A stretch of 64,000 bases of DNA from Azospirillum melinis (lineage in GTDB: Bacteria > Pseudomonadota > Alphaproteobacteria > Azospirillales > Azospirillaceae). Position numbers and translations under genes: made by a program. Numbering within the stretch: the stretch's first letter is position 1; each line of letters starts with the position of its first letter. The notes beneath the pieces were generated by a model. It was given only the letters and a program-made list of their open reading frames with translations, had not been told where the DNA came from and searched no databases. Below, piece by piece: positions 1 to 14,392 of the stretch. The stretch covers positions 62,001 to 126,000 of the forward strand of contig NZ_WHOS01000016.1 in NCBI RefSeq assembly GCF_013340935.1, given 5' to 3'.

Positions 1-2269
<2,269 letters not shown>

Positions 2270-2320
2270 GGGAATGCGTCTTGTCCGTTATTTGGCGGGT
2301 TCGGGGCAGAAAAGGCAGGG

Positions 2321-2794
2321 TCAGGTCAGGTCGTGGCGGTTTGCAGGCCACCAGTCCTCGTCGAGAAGCTGGTCCAGCGAATAGGGGCAGTCGATCGGAA
2401 GGTCGCTCAGCCGCATGCCATCACGCTCCAGACCGAGAGCGGCGATCTTCCGGCCGGTTTTGTGGATGTCGGCGGTGTCGATCCGTCCGCGAAGGCTGGG
2501 ACTGGCCGACAGGTCACGTGCGACGCGGTCGCGGTGTTCGAGAACGGAGACCTTCCAGTCGCTGCGCGGATCGGCCGCCGGGGAGTATTCCAACTTCAGC
2601 AGATGCTCGATCACACGGACCAGCGCGCTTTCGACCGCGCGCAATTCGGATCGGCCCATGCTTTCGATCTCCTCCGCGACATTCTCCCAGTCGATGGGCG
2701 TGTTGATGCGCTCGCGCGCCGCCTCGCGGAGCAGGCGCGCCTGCTCCTCGGTCCAGGCGAGGAAGTCCGTGTCGTATCCGATCCGGCTGTCCAT
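2321..2794 (-). CDS. DUF29 domain protein
   Basis: A 157-residue cytoplasmic protein with the layout of the DUF29 family: an N-terminal YDTDFLAWTEEQARLLR segment, a DWENVAEEIESMGRSE segment, and a conserved LLKLEYSP helix before an Arg-rich middle. The family has no established function; it is common in alphaproteobacteria and cyanobacteria, often in many copies. Here it sits between metF and metH on the same strand, 63 bp after metF and 51 bp before metH, so it is probably co-transcribed with them. Nothing in the sequence ties it to one-carbon chemistry. No signal peptide or membrane segment is visible. Confidence 0.85.
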   Translation of the reverse strand: MDSRIGYDTDFLAWTEEQARLLREAARERINTPIDWENVAEEIESMGRSELRAVESALVRVIEHLLKLEYSPAADPRSDWKVSVLEHRDRVARDLSASPSLRGRIDTADIHKTGRKIAALGLERDGMRLSDLPIDCPYSLDQLLDEDWWPANRHDLT

Positions 2795-2857
2795 GGCGCG
2801 ATGCCCCTCTTCCGCGGATGTGCGGCCAATCTAGCATGAAACCGTGTCAGTCGCGCC

Positions 2858-4740
<1,883 letters not shown>

Positions 4741-4815
4741 CGCCTCACGTCCGATTCGGGCCAGGAAAGGGGCCGGCCGGCTAGGACACCCCGCCTCGCC
4801 GGCCTGGATACAGAT

Positions 4816-4831
4816 ATAAAGATATCTTTAT
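4816..4831. promoter_or_regulatory. Perfect 16-bp palindrome, candidate operator of the methionine operon
   Basis: ATAAAGATATCTTTAT is a perfect inverted repeat centred on GATATC, in an AT-rich spot about 76 bp upstream of the ArsR-methyltransferase start. Dyad sites of this size, AT-rich with a central GATATC, are typical for ArsR-family and SahR-type regulators, so autoregulation of the operon is the simplest reading. Binding is not demonstrated by sequence alone. Confidence 0.7.
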
Positions 4832-5195
4832 GCGTCGTAAACCGCTTTTCGCAGCCGCTTGGGCCAATGCCCGCGGCAGGTCCACGCCGGCCGGCCCAGG
4901 TGCCGGCAGTCCGCGGCGGAAAGCGGCAGGATGCAAGCTCTCCCGCCGCATTGCGGCAAAGCCGACACAGTCGCCGCGGCCTCTCCGGCGACATGCCGGC
5001 GCATGCTGGTCAAAAGGCGAAGCCTGTGTTAGGTCAGGAAACGGTGGAAATTCTGCGATATCTCGCCCAATCTTCCTCCCGACCGCGTAGCCACCTTGCC
5101 AGGGTTGAGGACTCCAGCCATCGGGGTCTTCGGTTGTGGACAGGAAATGCGGCGATCCGCACCGAGTCGAGCCCACAGATAAAGAGCCGTCGCAC
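4832..5195. other. Intergenic region between the methionine operon and mlaA
   Basis: Divergent promoter region of the ArsR-methyltransferase gene (leftward) and mlaA (rightward). Apart from the palindrome at its left edge I see no RNA gene, no convincing small gene and no clear -35/-10 pair. Short open frames here lack a plausible ribosome site. Confidence 0.5.
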
Positions 5196-5981
5196 ATGAA
5201 GCTGGCCAGCCTTTCCCGCTCCCTCCTCCGTTCGGCCACCGTGGTGGCCTTCGCCCTGACGGCCACGGCCTGCGCGACCAACCCGGGCGACTCGGGTGCT
5301 ACGGATGCGGCCTATCAGGTCAGCGATCCGCTGGAGATTCCCAACCGCTTCGTCTTCGCCGCCAACGAGGCGGCCGACGTGCTGGTGATCCGCCCGGCGG
5401 CCGAGGTCTATGTGGGGGTCGTGCCCGATCCGGTGCGCGACGCCATCCACAACTTCATCGACAACCTGATGTCGCCGCTCTACATCGCCAACAACCTGCT
5501 GCAGGGCAATGTGGAGGGGGCGACCAACGCCACCGGCCGCTTCCTGACCAACACCATCCTGGGCGCCGGCGGCATCGCCGACGTCGCGACGCAGGCGGGC
5601 ATCCCGAATGCGCCGGAGGATTTCGGCCAGACGCTGGCGGTGTGGGGTGTTGGCGACGGGCCGTATCTGGTCCTGCCGCTGCTGGGTCCGTCGAACCTGC
5701 GCGACACCGCCGGCTACGCCGTCGACACCGTGGGCGACCCGATCCGCATCTGGGCCTACGCCAACGACCACAAGGGCGCCTATATGACGCGCGGCATCGT
5801 CAGCGCCGTCGACCGCCGGTCGGAGGTGCTGAAGGAGGTCGACGACCTGCGCCGCAACTCGCTGGACTTCTACGCCACCGTGCGCAGCCTGTACCAGCAG
5901 CAGCGCCGGGCGGCGATCAGCAACAACAAGGCCGGCACGACGCCGGAATTCCCGGACTTCACCACCGCGCCGAAGCCCTGA
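5196..5981 (+). CDS. mlaA: MlaA (VacJ) family outer-membrane lipoprotein
   Basis: Component of the Mla system, which removes mislocalised phospholipid from the outer leaflet of the outer membrane and passes it to MlaC. The 261-residue product starts with a lipoprotein signal (hydrophobic stretch ending ALTATAC; the Cys is the lipidation site). The family core follows: DPLEIPNRFVFAANEA, PDPVRDAIHNFIDNL, LLQGNVEGATNATGRFL and the signature PEDFGQTLAVWGVGDGPYLVLPLLGPSN. The ATG at 5196 is chosen because it opens the signal peptide; the frame is open 20 codons further up without signal features. mlaC follows 206 bp downstream; mlaF, mlaE and mlaD are not in the window. Confidence 0.93.
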   Translation: MKLASLSRSLLRSATVVAFALTATACATNPGDSGATDAAYQVSDPLEIPNRFVFAANEAADVLVIRPAAEVYVGVVPDPVRDAIHNFIDNLMSPLYIANNLLQGNVEGATNATGRFLTNTILGAGGIADVATQAGIPNAPEDFGQTLAVWGVGDGPYLVLPLLGPSNLRDTAGYAVDTVGDPIRIWAYANDHKGAYMTRGIVSAVDRRSEVLKEVDDLRRNSLDFYATVRSLYQQQRRAAISNNKAGTTPEFPDFTTAPKP

Positions 5982-6187
5982 TCCGTTTCTGACGCCTCCT
6001 GGCCCCGTCCATCGGGACCGCCGCACGCCGCCCTCCGGGGACGGGTGCGGCGGCCGCGGCGGCGGGCCGACGGGCGCCATGGATGTCGGAGTCGGGACCG
6101 TAAGCCTCCTCCAAAAGCATCCGGCGGCAGCCCAAAGGCCAGATGACCGTTGACAAAGCCCCAGCAACAGCCACTTTTCGCCCCATC

Positions 6188-6817
6188 ATGCTGACACGCC
6201 GCCAGTTTGTCGCGTCCGCTGCCCTGCTCGCGGTGAGCGGTTGGGCCGGGCACTCTCTCATCTCTCCCGCAGCCGCGCAAACCGCGGACCAGGGGGCAAG
6301 CGCGTTCATCCAGAAGCTGGGGAACGACGCCATCGCAACCTTCTCGGACAAGAGCCTGTCGCGCGATCAGGCGATCCAGCGCTTCCGCACGCTGCTGTAC
6401 GCCGGCTTCGACGTGCCGTACATCGGCCGCTGGGTGCTGGGCCGCTACTGGAACAGCGCCAACGAGGCGCAGCGGGCCGAATACCAGAAGCTGTTCGAGC
6501 AGCTGATCGTCAACACCTATGCCGAGCGTTTCGTCGAATATTCCGGCGAGACGTTCAAGATCACCGGCGTCAGCCCGGCCGGTGAAGCCGACAGCATGGT
6601 GACGACGCAGATCGTCCGGCCCAACGGCCCGCCGGTGAATGTCAGCTGGCGTGTCCGCAAGGGCGGCGCCGACTACAAGATCATCGACGTGGTGGTGGAG
6701 AATGTCAGCATGGGCGTGACCCAGCGGCAGGAATTCGCCTCCGTGATCGAACAGAATGGCGGCCGCGTCGACGGGTTGATCCAGGCGCTGCGCCAGAAGG
6801 TCGGCCGCACCGGCTGA
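6188..6817 (+). CDS. mlaC: MlaC-like periplasmic phospholipid-binding protein
   Basis: A 209-residue exported protein of the Tol_Tol_Ttg2/MlaC family, which shuttles phospholipid between the MlaA complex and the inner-membrane Mla ABC transporter. The N-terminus MLTRRQFVASAALLAVSG has a twin-arginine-like start and an Ala-rich hydrophobic core, with a likely cleavage after PAAAQ. The mature part shows the family pattern: FRTLLYAGFDVPYIGRWVLG, WNSANEAQRAEYQKLFEQLIVNTYAERF split over two helices, then the strand pair VNVSWRVRK and YKIIDVVVENVSM. The start at 6188 is taken for its signal peptide; an in-frame ATG lies 15 codons upstream. It lies downstream of mlaA on the same strand. Confidence 0.9.
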   Translation: MLTRRQFVASAALLAVSGWAGHSLISPAAAQTADQGASAFIQKLGNDAIATFSDKSLSRDQAIQRFRTLLYAGFDVPYIGRWVLGRYWNSANEAQRAEYQKLFEQLIVNTYAERFVEYSGETFKITGVSPAGEADSMVTTQIVRPNGPPVNVSWRVRKGGADYKIIDVVVENVSMGVTQRQEFASVIEQNGGRVDGLIQALRQKVGRTG

Positions 6818-6843
6818 CCGGTCCACAGCAGTCTCCGCTACCG

Positions 6844-6876
6844 CGAAGCCCGGCCCCGTCATGGAGCCGGGTTTCG
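6844..6876. terminator. Possible terminator hairpin between convergent mlaC and MFS genes
   Basis: An 11-bp stem (CGAAGCCCGGC paired with GCCGGGTTTCG, one G-U pair) with an 11-base loop, followed by a short T-containing run. It lies in the 90 bp between the ends of two convergent genes. The weak T-tract keeps confidence low. Confidence 0.4.
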
Positions 6877-6907
6877 TCGTTTCAGGCTCCCGATTCAGGC
6901 CAGGGCG

Positions 6908-8179
6908 TCAGGCCTCCGATGCGGCCTTCGCGGCGTCGGCCGATGCCATGTCGTCCTCCCCGGCTTCCGCCGTGCCGACATTCCGGGTTTCCGGCAGGAG
7001 CAGCGCCGCGAGCAGCAGGGCCACGCCCGCGGCCCCGGCCAGCATCAGGAAGGCGGCACTGTACCCCTCCCGCACCACCATCTGTCCGGCGGCGGCGGTG
7101 CTGAGCGAAGCGCCGATCCCCTGGAGGGTGGCGATGGCGCCCTGGCTGACATTGAAGCGCCCGGTCCCCTCGGTCAGGTCGGCGACCACCAGCGGGAACA
7201 GCGCGCCGAACAGCCCGGCGCCGACCCCGTCCAGCAGCTGGACGCCGACCAGCCAGGCGGAGTTGTCCGACAGGGTGTAGAGGATGCCGCGCACGGGCAG
7301 GACCAGGAAGGCGGCCAGCAGCAGCGGCTTGCGCCCCCAGCGGTCGGCCCTGGCTCCCACCAGCATCGCCATCGGCACCATGACCAGCTGTGCGGCGACG
7401 ATGCAGAACGACATCAGGCTGGTGCCCAGCGCCGGATCCTTCATCGCCAGCTTCTGGCCGACCAGCGGCAGCATCGCCGCATTGGCGAAATGGAAGAGGG
7501 CGGCGCATCCGCCGAAGATCAGCAGCGGACGGCAGCCCAGGATGACGCGCAGTCCGGACGGCGTCTCGCGGTCGCCGCCATGGTCCGCGCCATGAAGTCC
7601 ACGGGCGACGGCATGGTCGATGGCGTTGGCGGGGATGCCGGCCGTCGCGGCGATGCTGCACAGCGCCATCGCGGTCATCAGCCAGAACACCGCGATGGGT
7701 CCGAAGGCATAGGCCGCCAGACCGGCCAGCAGGGCCGCCACCGCGTTGCCGGCATGGTTGAAGGATTCGTTGCGACCGACCCGGCGGACGAAGGCGCGCG
7801 GCCCCAGCATCCCCAGCGTGATCGCCGCGATGGCCGGCGGGAAGACCGCCCCGGCGGCGCCCACCGCCGATTGCAGCACGGCGACAACGGTGAAGCTGTT
7901 CAGCCAGGGCAGGGTCAGCGACCCCACCGTCACCAGGAGCGCTGCGACGATGACGACCGCGCGCTTGTACCGGGTGCCGTCGACCAGCGCCCCGGCCGGC
8001 ACCTGTGCGGCGATCCCCGCCAGCCCGGCGAGCGTCATCACCAGCCCAATGTCCGCCTCGTTCCAATGCTGGACGGTCAGCAGATAGATTGCCAGATAAG
8101 GGCCAAGCCCATCCCGCACGTCGGCGAGGAAAAAGTTCAGCAGATCGAGAGAACGGTTCGGTCCGGCCACGTCGGTCAT
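6908..8179 (-). CDS. Major facilitator superfamily transporter
   Basis: A 423-residue inner-membrane protein with about twelve hydrophobic helices, the normal MFS size. The first helices carry FFLADVRDGLGPYLAIYLL and LVMTLAGLAGIAAQVPAGALVD, with the loop DGTRYKRA after helix 2, corresponding to the MFS motif A position. The loop GARADRWGRKPLLL between helices 8 and 9 is a classic second-half motif A. Substrate cannot be told from the sequence. The ATG at 8179 is preferred because the frame upstream is neither conserved-looking nor hydrophobic, though its ribosome site is weak. It converges on mlaC and diverges from the pentapeptide gene. Confidence 0.9.
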   Translation of the reverse strand: MTDVAGPNRSLDLLNFFLADVRDGLGPYLAIYLLTVQHWNEADIGLVMTLAGLAGIAAQVPAGALVDGTRYKRAVVIVAALLVTVGSLTLPWLNSFTVVAVLQSAVGAAGAVFPPAIAAITLGMLGPRAFVRRVGRNESFNHAGNAVAALLAGLAAYAFGPIAVFWLMTAMALCSIAATAGIPANAIDHAVARGLHGADHGGDRETPSGLRVILGCRPLLIFGGCAALFHFANAAMLPLVGQKLAMKDPALGTSLMSFCIVAAQLVMVPMAMLVGARADRWGRKPLLLAAFLVLPVRGILYTLSDNSAWLVGVQLLDGVGAGLFGALFPLVVADLTEGTGRFNVSQGAIATLQGIGASLSTAAAGQMVVREGYSAAFLMLAGAAGVALLLAALLLPETRNVGTAEAGEDDMASADAAKAASEA

Positions 8180-8341
8180 CCTGCAGGGAGTCCGCCCCGG
8201 ATGGAGCTGCGGCAACAGAACGTCCATTGGAGCGATTTGGTCCAGAGCCTTCAGAACCAGTGACGCGCCTGTCCGAACGGGCTATCGTTGCGACGACAGT
8301 GCTGTCTTTCGTCATACGGTTGGACCCGGGAACCCGACGCC

Positions 8342-9841
8342 ATGGCCGAACGCGATCCGAAAGAGATCGACGAACTCCGGACGATCATCCAGGCGCATCA
8401 GGCATGGCTGAAGCGGCCGTCCAGCGGTCGGCGCGCCGATCTCAGCTTCCGCGATCTCTCGCGGCTGAATCTGGAGCGCGTGTCGCTCGCCGGCGCCAAG
8501 CTGGCCGGGGCCAACCTCAGCAACACCCGCATGGTGAAGTCGGACCTGTCGCAGGCCGACCTGTTCGGCGCCGACATGGAGGCGGTGAACCTGACCGGTG
8601 CCGTCCTGACCGGTGCCGACCTGCGCGGCGCCAACCTGCACCGTGCCCTGCTGACCGATGCCAACCTGCGCGGTGCCGATTTCCGCGCCGGCGAGCTGGT
8701 GGACAGCGGCGGCCAGGACGGCGGCCAGACCTCCACCCGTGGCACCGGCACCACCCGGCTGACCGAAGCGAAGATGGAGCGGTCGATCCTGGCCGGCGCC
8801 AACTTCTCAGGCTGCGACCTGACCGGCGCCGATCTGAACGACGCCGACCTGACGGGCGCGGAGCTGACCTCCGCCGTGCTGATGGGCACCGATTTCTGCG
8901 GCGCCAATCTGGACGGGGCGGTGTTCGGCAACACGGTGATGGACCACGCCACCCTGACCCGCACCTTCATCCCCTTCGCCCTGCCGCCCGACGCCATCGT
9001 CCGCCCCAGCTACAGCGCGATGCCGGTCGCCGAGTTCCTGGAGCTGGTGGAACGGCATGAGCGCTGGGTCGACAGCGGCGGGACGGAGGGGGCTCGGCTC
9101 GACCTCGACCTCGTGTCGGTGGCGGGGGCGGACCTGCATGGACGGACGCTGGCGGCGGCCCGCCTGCGCCGCTGCCGCCTGCCCGGCGCCCGCCTGACCA
9201 AGGCCAGCCTGGAGATGGCGGAGCTGTCCTACATCGACCTCGACGAGGCCGACCTGCGCGACGCCGTGCTGCGCGGCGCCACCCTGCGCCGCGCCTATCT
9301 GGCGCACACGCTGATGAACGGGGTCGATGCCCGGCCGGTGCCGCTGGCCGGCGGCCGGGACTGGCCGGCCAATTTCGAGGGCGCCGACTTCTCCGACGCC
9401 GACCTGCGCGATTCCACCATGGGACCGGCGGTCGTGCGCGGCGCGGTGTTCACCAAGGCGCTGACCGACCGCTCGGGCATCGATATCGCCGGCGCTTCCA
9501 GCCCCTTCCCCCCGCCTCCCCCGGAAGAACGGCGGCGGCAGAAGCGCTTCGTCCGCCCCGGCATGGTCGTCCACACCGACCATGGCAGCTTCCCTGCCCG
9601 CAACTGGTCGGTTGGCGGACTGTGCCTGCTGGCGGTCAACCAGCCCTACCAGCGCGGCCAGACCTTCCAGGCCCGCGTCGTGCTGGCCGACCGGCAGGAG
9701 GTCGCCGCCGTCGCCAACCTCGTCGTCCTGCACCGCGACGAGGAGCGCGGACAGCTGTCCGTCCGCTTCCACCAGTATGGCGACGACCTGAAGGCACTGC
9801 TGAAGACCGCCTTCCTGGAACACCAGAAGATGGCGGGCTGA
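8342..9841 (+). CDS. Pentapeptide-repeat protein with C-terminal PilZ domain
   Basis: A 499-residue cytoplasmic protein. Residues about 35-210 and 250-370 consist of tandem A(D/N)LXX pentapeptides (for example GANLSNTRMVKSDLSQADLF and ADLTGAELTSAVLMGTDF), which fold as a right-handed quadrilateral beta-helix. Residues about 395-495 form a PilZ domain: RRRQKRFVRP supplies the Arg motif, NWSVGGLCLL the (D/N)xSxxG motif. PilZ domains bind cyclic di-GMP, so the beta-helix may be a scaffold whose partner binding is controlled by that messenger; this is inference. The first 40 residues form a separate helical cap with HQAWLKRPSSGRRADL. ATG at 8342 follows an untranslated leader. Confidence 0.9.
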   Translation: MAERDPKEIDELRTIIQAHQAWLKRPSSGRRADLSFRDLSRLNLERVSLAGAKLAGANLSNTRMVKSDLSQADLFGADMEAVNLTGAVLTGADLRGANLHRALLTDANLRGADFRAGELVDSGGQDGGQTSTRGTGTTRLTEAKMERSILAGANFSGCDLTGADLNDADLTGAELTSAVLMGTDFCGANLDGAVFGNTVMDHATLTRTFIPFALPPDAIVRPSYSAMPVAEFLELVERHERWVDSGGTEGARLDLDLVSVAGADLHGRTLAAARLRRCRLPGARLTKASLEMAELSYIDLDEADLRDAVLRGATLRRAYLAHTLMNGVDARPVPLAGGRDWPANFEGADFSDADLRDSTMGPAVVRGAVFTKALTDRSGIDIAGASSPFPPPPPEERRRQKRFVRPGMVVHTDHGSFPARNWSVGGLCLLAVNQPYQRGQTFQARVVLADRQEVAAVANLVVLHRDEERGQLSVRFHQYGDDLKALLKTAFLEHQKMAG

Positions 9842-9997
9842 ACCGGCGGCCATCCGGCACTCCGATAAACAGTTTGATTACACAGGATCGTTGATTCCCC
9901 GAAACGAGAGCGGAACGATCCAAGGGACCTCCTGTTTGAAGGGAGCAACGCCGGATGGGGGCACAACCCGCCGGTCGACACCCGAAAGGAGGCTCCC

Positions 9998-10138
9998 ATG
10001 GCAGACGAGCAGAAGCCGAGGAAAGTTGGTGTGTATGACGGCTCCGACGGTGCAGCCGGCAGTTCGGGCATGAACTGGATGTGGATCATCATCGGCCTGA
10101 TCGTGGTCGCGATCGTCCTTTATCTCCTGTTCCGCTGA
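9998..10138 (+). CDS. Small single-span membrane protein (46 aa)
   Basis: Begins with ATG at 9998 just after a strong ribosome site (GAAAGGAGG). The 26 N-terminal residues are polar and Gly-rich (KVGVYDGSDGAAGSSG). They are followed by one transmembrane helix, MWIIIGLIVVAIVLYLL, ending in FR and a stop at 10138. This is the layout of a small N-out or N-in membrane peptide of the kind often found in stress-induced cassettes. I do not recognise a named family. It precedes two DUF2382 genes on the same strand by 19 bp, so it is likely the first gene of that transcript. Confidence 0.8.
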   Translation: MADEQKPRKVGVYDGSDGAAGSSGMNWMWIIIGLIVVAIVLYLLFR

Positions 10139-10157
10139 CCGGGTAGCGCCCGCCGCC

Positions 10158-10613
10158 ATGACGGCCGCCGACAGACCGCCCTTCACCGGACCGCTCAACG
10201 ATGAAGGCGACGCGGTCATTCCCCTGCACGACGAGTCGGTGACCGTCGGCAAGCAGCGGGTGGAGCGAAGCCGCGTCCGCGTCACCACCCGTGTGTCCGA
10301 ACGCGAGCAGATCGTCCGCGAAGCGTTGGAGCATGAGGAGGCCACCGTCACCCGCGTCCCCATCGACCGCGAGATCGACGCCCACCCTGGCATCCGCCAG
10401 GAGGGAGACGTCACGGTGATCCCGCTGGTGGAGGAGGTGCTGGTGGTGGAGCGGCGCCTGGTGCTCCGCGAAGAGCTGCACATCCGCAAGAACCGGCGGA
10501 CCGTCGAGGTCGAGCAGCCCGTCACCCTGCGTTCCGAAGACGCGGTGGTGGAGCGTGTGACCACCCCGCCCGCCCCCGTCCGATCCCCCAATCAGACTTC
10601 GCCCGAGGAGTGA
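10158..10613 (+). CDS. DUF2382 (YsnF/AvaK-type) stress protein
   Basis: A 151-residue charged protein built on the DUF2382 repeat: VIPLHDESVTVGKQRVERSRVRV at residues about 20-42, then EREQIVREALEHEEATVTRVPIDREI, and a second half VIPLVEEVLVVERRLVLREELHI ending VTLRSEDAVVERV. The alternating strand pattern, with a V-E-R-R core, is typical of this family, known from Bacillus YsnF and cyanobacterial AvaK and associated with general stress. No molecular activity is established. It overlaps the start region of the next DUF2382 gene and follows the 46-aa membrane gene; the three look like one operon. Confidence 0.85.
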   Translation: MTAADRPPFTGPLNDEGDAVIPLHDESVTVGKQRVERSRVRVTTRVSEREQIVREALEHEEATVTRVPIDREIDAHPGIRQEGDVTVIPLVEEVLVVERRLVLREELHIRKNRRTVEVEQPVTLRSEDAVVERVTTPPAPVRSPNQTSPEE

Positions 10614-10618
10614 GACCG

Positions 10619-11806
10619 ATGACCAAAACCATCGTTGCCCTCTACGACCACCGATCCGACGCGGAAACGGCATCCCGCGATCTGCAGGCTGCCGGGTTCG
10701 AGTCCAGCGTCATCGAAATCCTGTCGCACAGCGACCTGTCCAGCGGCGGCTGGGGCGACAGAGATCTGAGCGGCTCCCCCACCGGGACCACTGCCGGCAC
10801 CCTGACCGGCGACAGTTCCATTGGCGCGGCGAGCGGCATGGCCCGCAGCGACCTGTCGACCGGCTATGTCGCCTCGCCCAACACGGTGCCCGGCACCGGC
10901 GCGGGGCTTGGCATGGAAAGCGGCCTGGGCGCCGGAGCGGGAATGGGCACGATAGGGTCCGGCGGCGTCATGACCGGCACCGGATCCGGCGGCATGCTGA
11001 CCCGGCTGGCCAGTTGGGGCATCCCGAACCAGGATGCGCAGGTCTATGCCGAAGGCGTGCGCCGCGGCGGATCGCTGCTGAAGCTGCGGCTGGAGGAAGA
11101 GGATGTCGACCGCGCCATGGACGTGCTGGAGCGCGGCAATGTGGTGGATGTCGAGGAGCGCGGCAGCGCCTATCGCGAAACCGGCTGGACCGGCTACGAC
11201 GAGACCGCCGATTACTATGACGAGCAGTCGGCGGAGGAGGAGCGTGTGCGTTACTCGCCGGGCCGCACCGCCATCGACACCACCGGCAGCACGACAGCGG
11301 GCACGACAGCGGGCACTGCGTCCGGGCTGACCGGTGCCGCCGCCGCCATGCGCGACGTGAACACCGACAGCACCAGGACCGGCAGCGCCGAGCGGGAAGA
11401 GCAGATCCCGATTGTCGAGGAGCAGGTCAACATCGGCAAGCGCAGTGTCGAGCGCGGCGGCATCCGCGTTCGCAGCTATGTCGTCGAGACGCCGGTCGAG
11501 GAGCAGGTCCGCCTGCGCGACGAGACCGTCACCGTCGAACGCCGCCCCGGCGGCATGGTGGGGAGCAGCGAGGTTCCGGCCGACGCCTTCCGCGAGCGCA
11601 CCATCGAGGTGACGGAGACCGACGAGGAAGCGGTGGTCAGCAAGACCGCCCATGTCCGCGAAACCGTCGTGGTCCGCAAGGATGTCGAGGAACGCGCCCA
11701 GAGCGTCCGCGACACCGTCCGCCGCACCGAGGTGGAGATCGAGGACACGCGAGACGATAAGCGGCACGACCGCCGCACCGACCGGCCGGACGACATCACC
11801 CGCTGA
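10619..11806 (+). CDS. YflT-like/DUF2382 stress protein with low-complexity linker
   Basis: A 395-residue protein. Residues 1-40 (MTKTIVALYDHRSDAETASRDLQ) resemble the N-terminal strand-helix of heat-induced stress proteins of the YflT/general stress 17M group. A Gly/Thr/Ser-rich low-complexity linker covers about residues 45-130. Residues about 130-175 continue the globular part (GIPNQDAQVYAEGVRRGGSLLKL). A second linker contains GSTTAGTTAGTASGLTG. Residues about 262-375 are DUF2382 (IPIVEEQVNIGKRSVERGG, LRDETVTVERRPGG, RTIEVTETDEEAVVSK). ATG at 10619 follows GAGGAG by 8 bases; it starts 5 bases after the previous stop. Function is unknown. Confidence 0.88.
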   Translation: MTKTIVALYDHRSDAETASRDLQAAGFESSVIEILSHSDLSSGGWGDRDLSGSPTGTTAGTLTGDSSIGAASGMARSDLSTGYVASPNTVPGTGAGLGMESGLGAGAGMGTIGSGGVMTGTGSGGMLTRLASWGIPNQDAQVYAEGVRRGGSLLKLRLEEEDVDRAMDVLERGNVVDVEERGSAYRETGWTGYDETADYYDEQSAEEERVRYSPGRTAIDTTGSTTAGTTAGTASGLTGAAAAMRDVNTDSTRTGSAEREEQIPIVEEQVNIGKRSVERGGIRVRSYVVETPVEEQVRLRDETVTVERRPGGMVGSSEVPADAFRERTIEVTETDEEAVVSKTAHVRETVVVRKDVEERAQSVRDTVRRTEVEIEDTRDDKRHDRRTDRPDDITR

Positions 11807-11977
11807 TCCGGCCGGCTCCGGCCACGAATCGGGCGAGGGTGCGCAAAGGTTGTCTTTCTTAAATTGGATGCGACCAAATGCGCAGTTCGTGACATCCGGC
11901 ACCTCTCTATCGTGTATGGGCAATGGGATTCCGGCATTCGGCATCCCCCGTTTCCCGCACCGGAGAGCTTGACCAGC

Positions 11978-12466
11978 ATGTCACGGTCCCTCGCCCATCC
12001 TCACCGCCGTCCGGCGGTCATTTTGTTCGCTGGTCTTCTGACCGGTTCCTGCCTGCTGTCCTTCGCATTGCCGTCCCAGGCAGCGGCGCAGACTGCTTCC
12101 GCCCAGCCGGCGGCTTTGGCAGCTCCACGCTCGATCCCGCTGTTGCAGACGGAAACGAACTCCAACGGCACGCCGATCGTCTACCCGAAGGGGGCTCCGC
12201 AGATCACCGCGAGGATCACCGAAATCCCGCCCGGCGTGCGGACCGGCGTGCATACGCACCAGATCCCGCTGTTCGTCTATATCCTCGGCGGCAAGCTGAC
12301 GATCCGCGGCGAGAACGGCGAGAGCACCACCTACAAGGAAGGCGACGCCTATATGGAGCGCACCGACTGGCACGAAGGCATCAACGAGGGCAGCGAGCCG
12401 GTGCGGCTGCTGGCCGTTTATCCCGGCGAAGTCGGAGCGCCGCTGTCGGTCAAACGGGCCAACTGA
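11978..12466 (+). CDS. Secreted cupin-domain protein
   Basis: A 162-residue exported protein. The N-terminus has a positively charged region (HPHRRP) and a hydrophobic core VILFAGLLTGSCLLSFALP with a likely cleavage after QAAAQ. The mature part is one cupin barrel: motif 1 GVRTGVHTHQIPLFVYILGGKLTI keeps two metal-binding His (HTH) but has Gln where the family Glu is more usual; motif 2 GDAYMERTDWHEGIN keeps its His. The substrate is not known. ATG at 11978 is chosen because it opens the signal peptide. It is followed by a strong bidirectional terminator. Confidence 0.88.
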   Translation: MSRSLAHPHRRPAVILFAGLLTGSCLLSFALPSQAAAQTASAQPAALAAPRSIPLLQTETNSNGTPIVYPKGAPQITARITEIPPGVRTGVHTHQIPLFVYILGGKLTIRGENGESTTYKEGDAYMERTDWHEGINEGSEPVRLLAVYPGEVGAPLSVKRAN

Positions 12467-12488
12467 GTCCACCCTGACCGGGATCGAT

Positions 12489-12528
12489 AAAAAAGGGCCG
12501 CCGGTCTGACTGACCGGCGGCCCTTTTT
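12489..12528. terminator. Bidirectional rho-independent terminator
   Basis: A perfect 12-bp GC-rich stem, GGGCCGCCGGTC against GACCGGCGGCCC, with a 5-base loop. Six A's precede it and five T's follow, so it works on both strands. It separates the convergent cupin gene and ettA. Confidence 0.93.
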
Positions 12529-12553
12529 CAATCGGCAGGAAGCCTCCCAGCCG

Positions 12554-14230
<1,677 letters not shown>

Positions 14231-14392
14231 GCGCCGCTCCGACCTTCCGAAAAAATGTGAGAATTGGCGCCGCCCCATCCCGATGGTTCTACGGCACCCT
14301 GTCGCTAGGGACTGGTTTTAGCGCATAAGGGCCTTGCATGAAACCTTGTTGAGCCACCCGGCGGGGGCCGGGCAGCGACAGGAGGAACAGGA

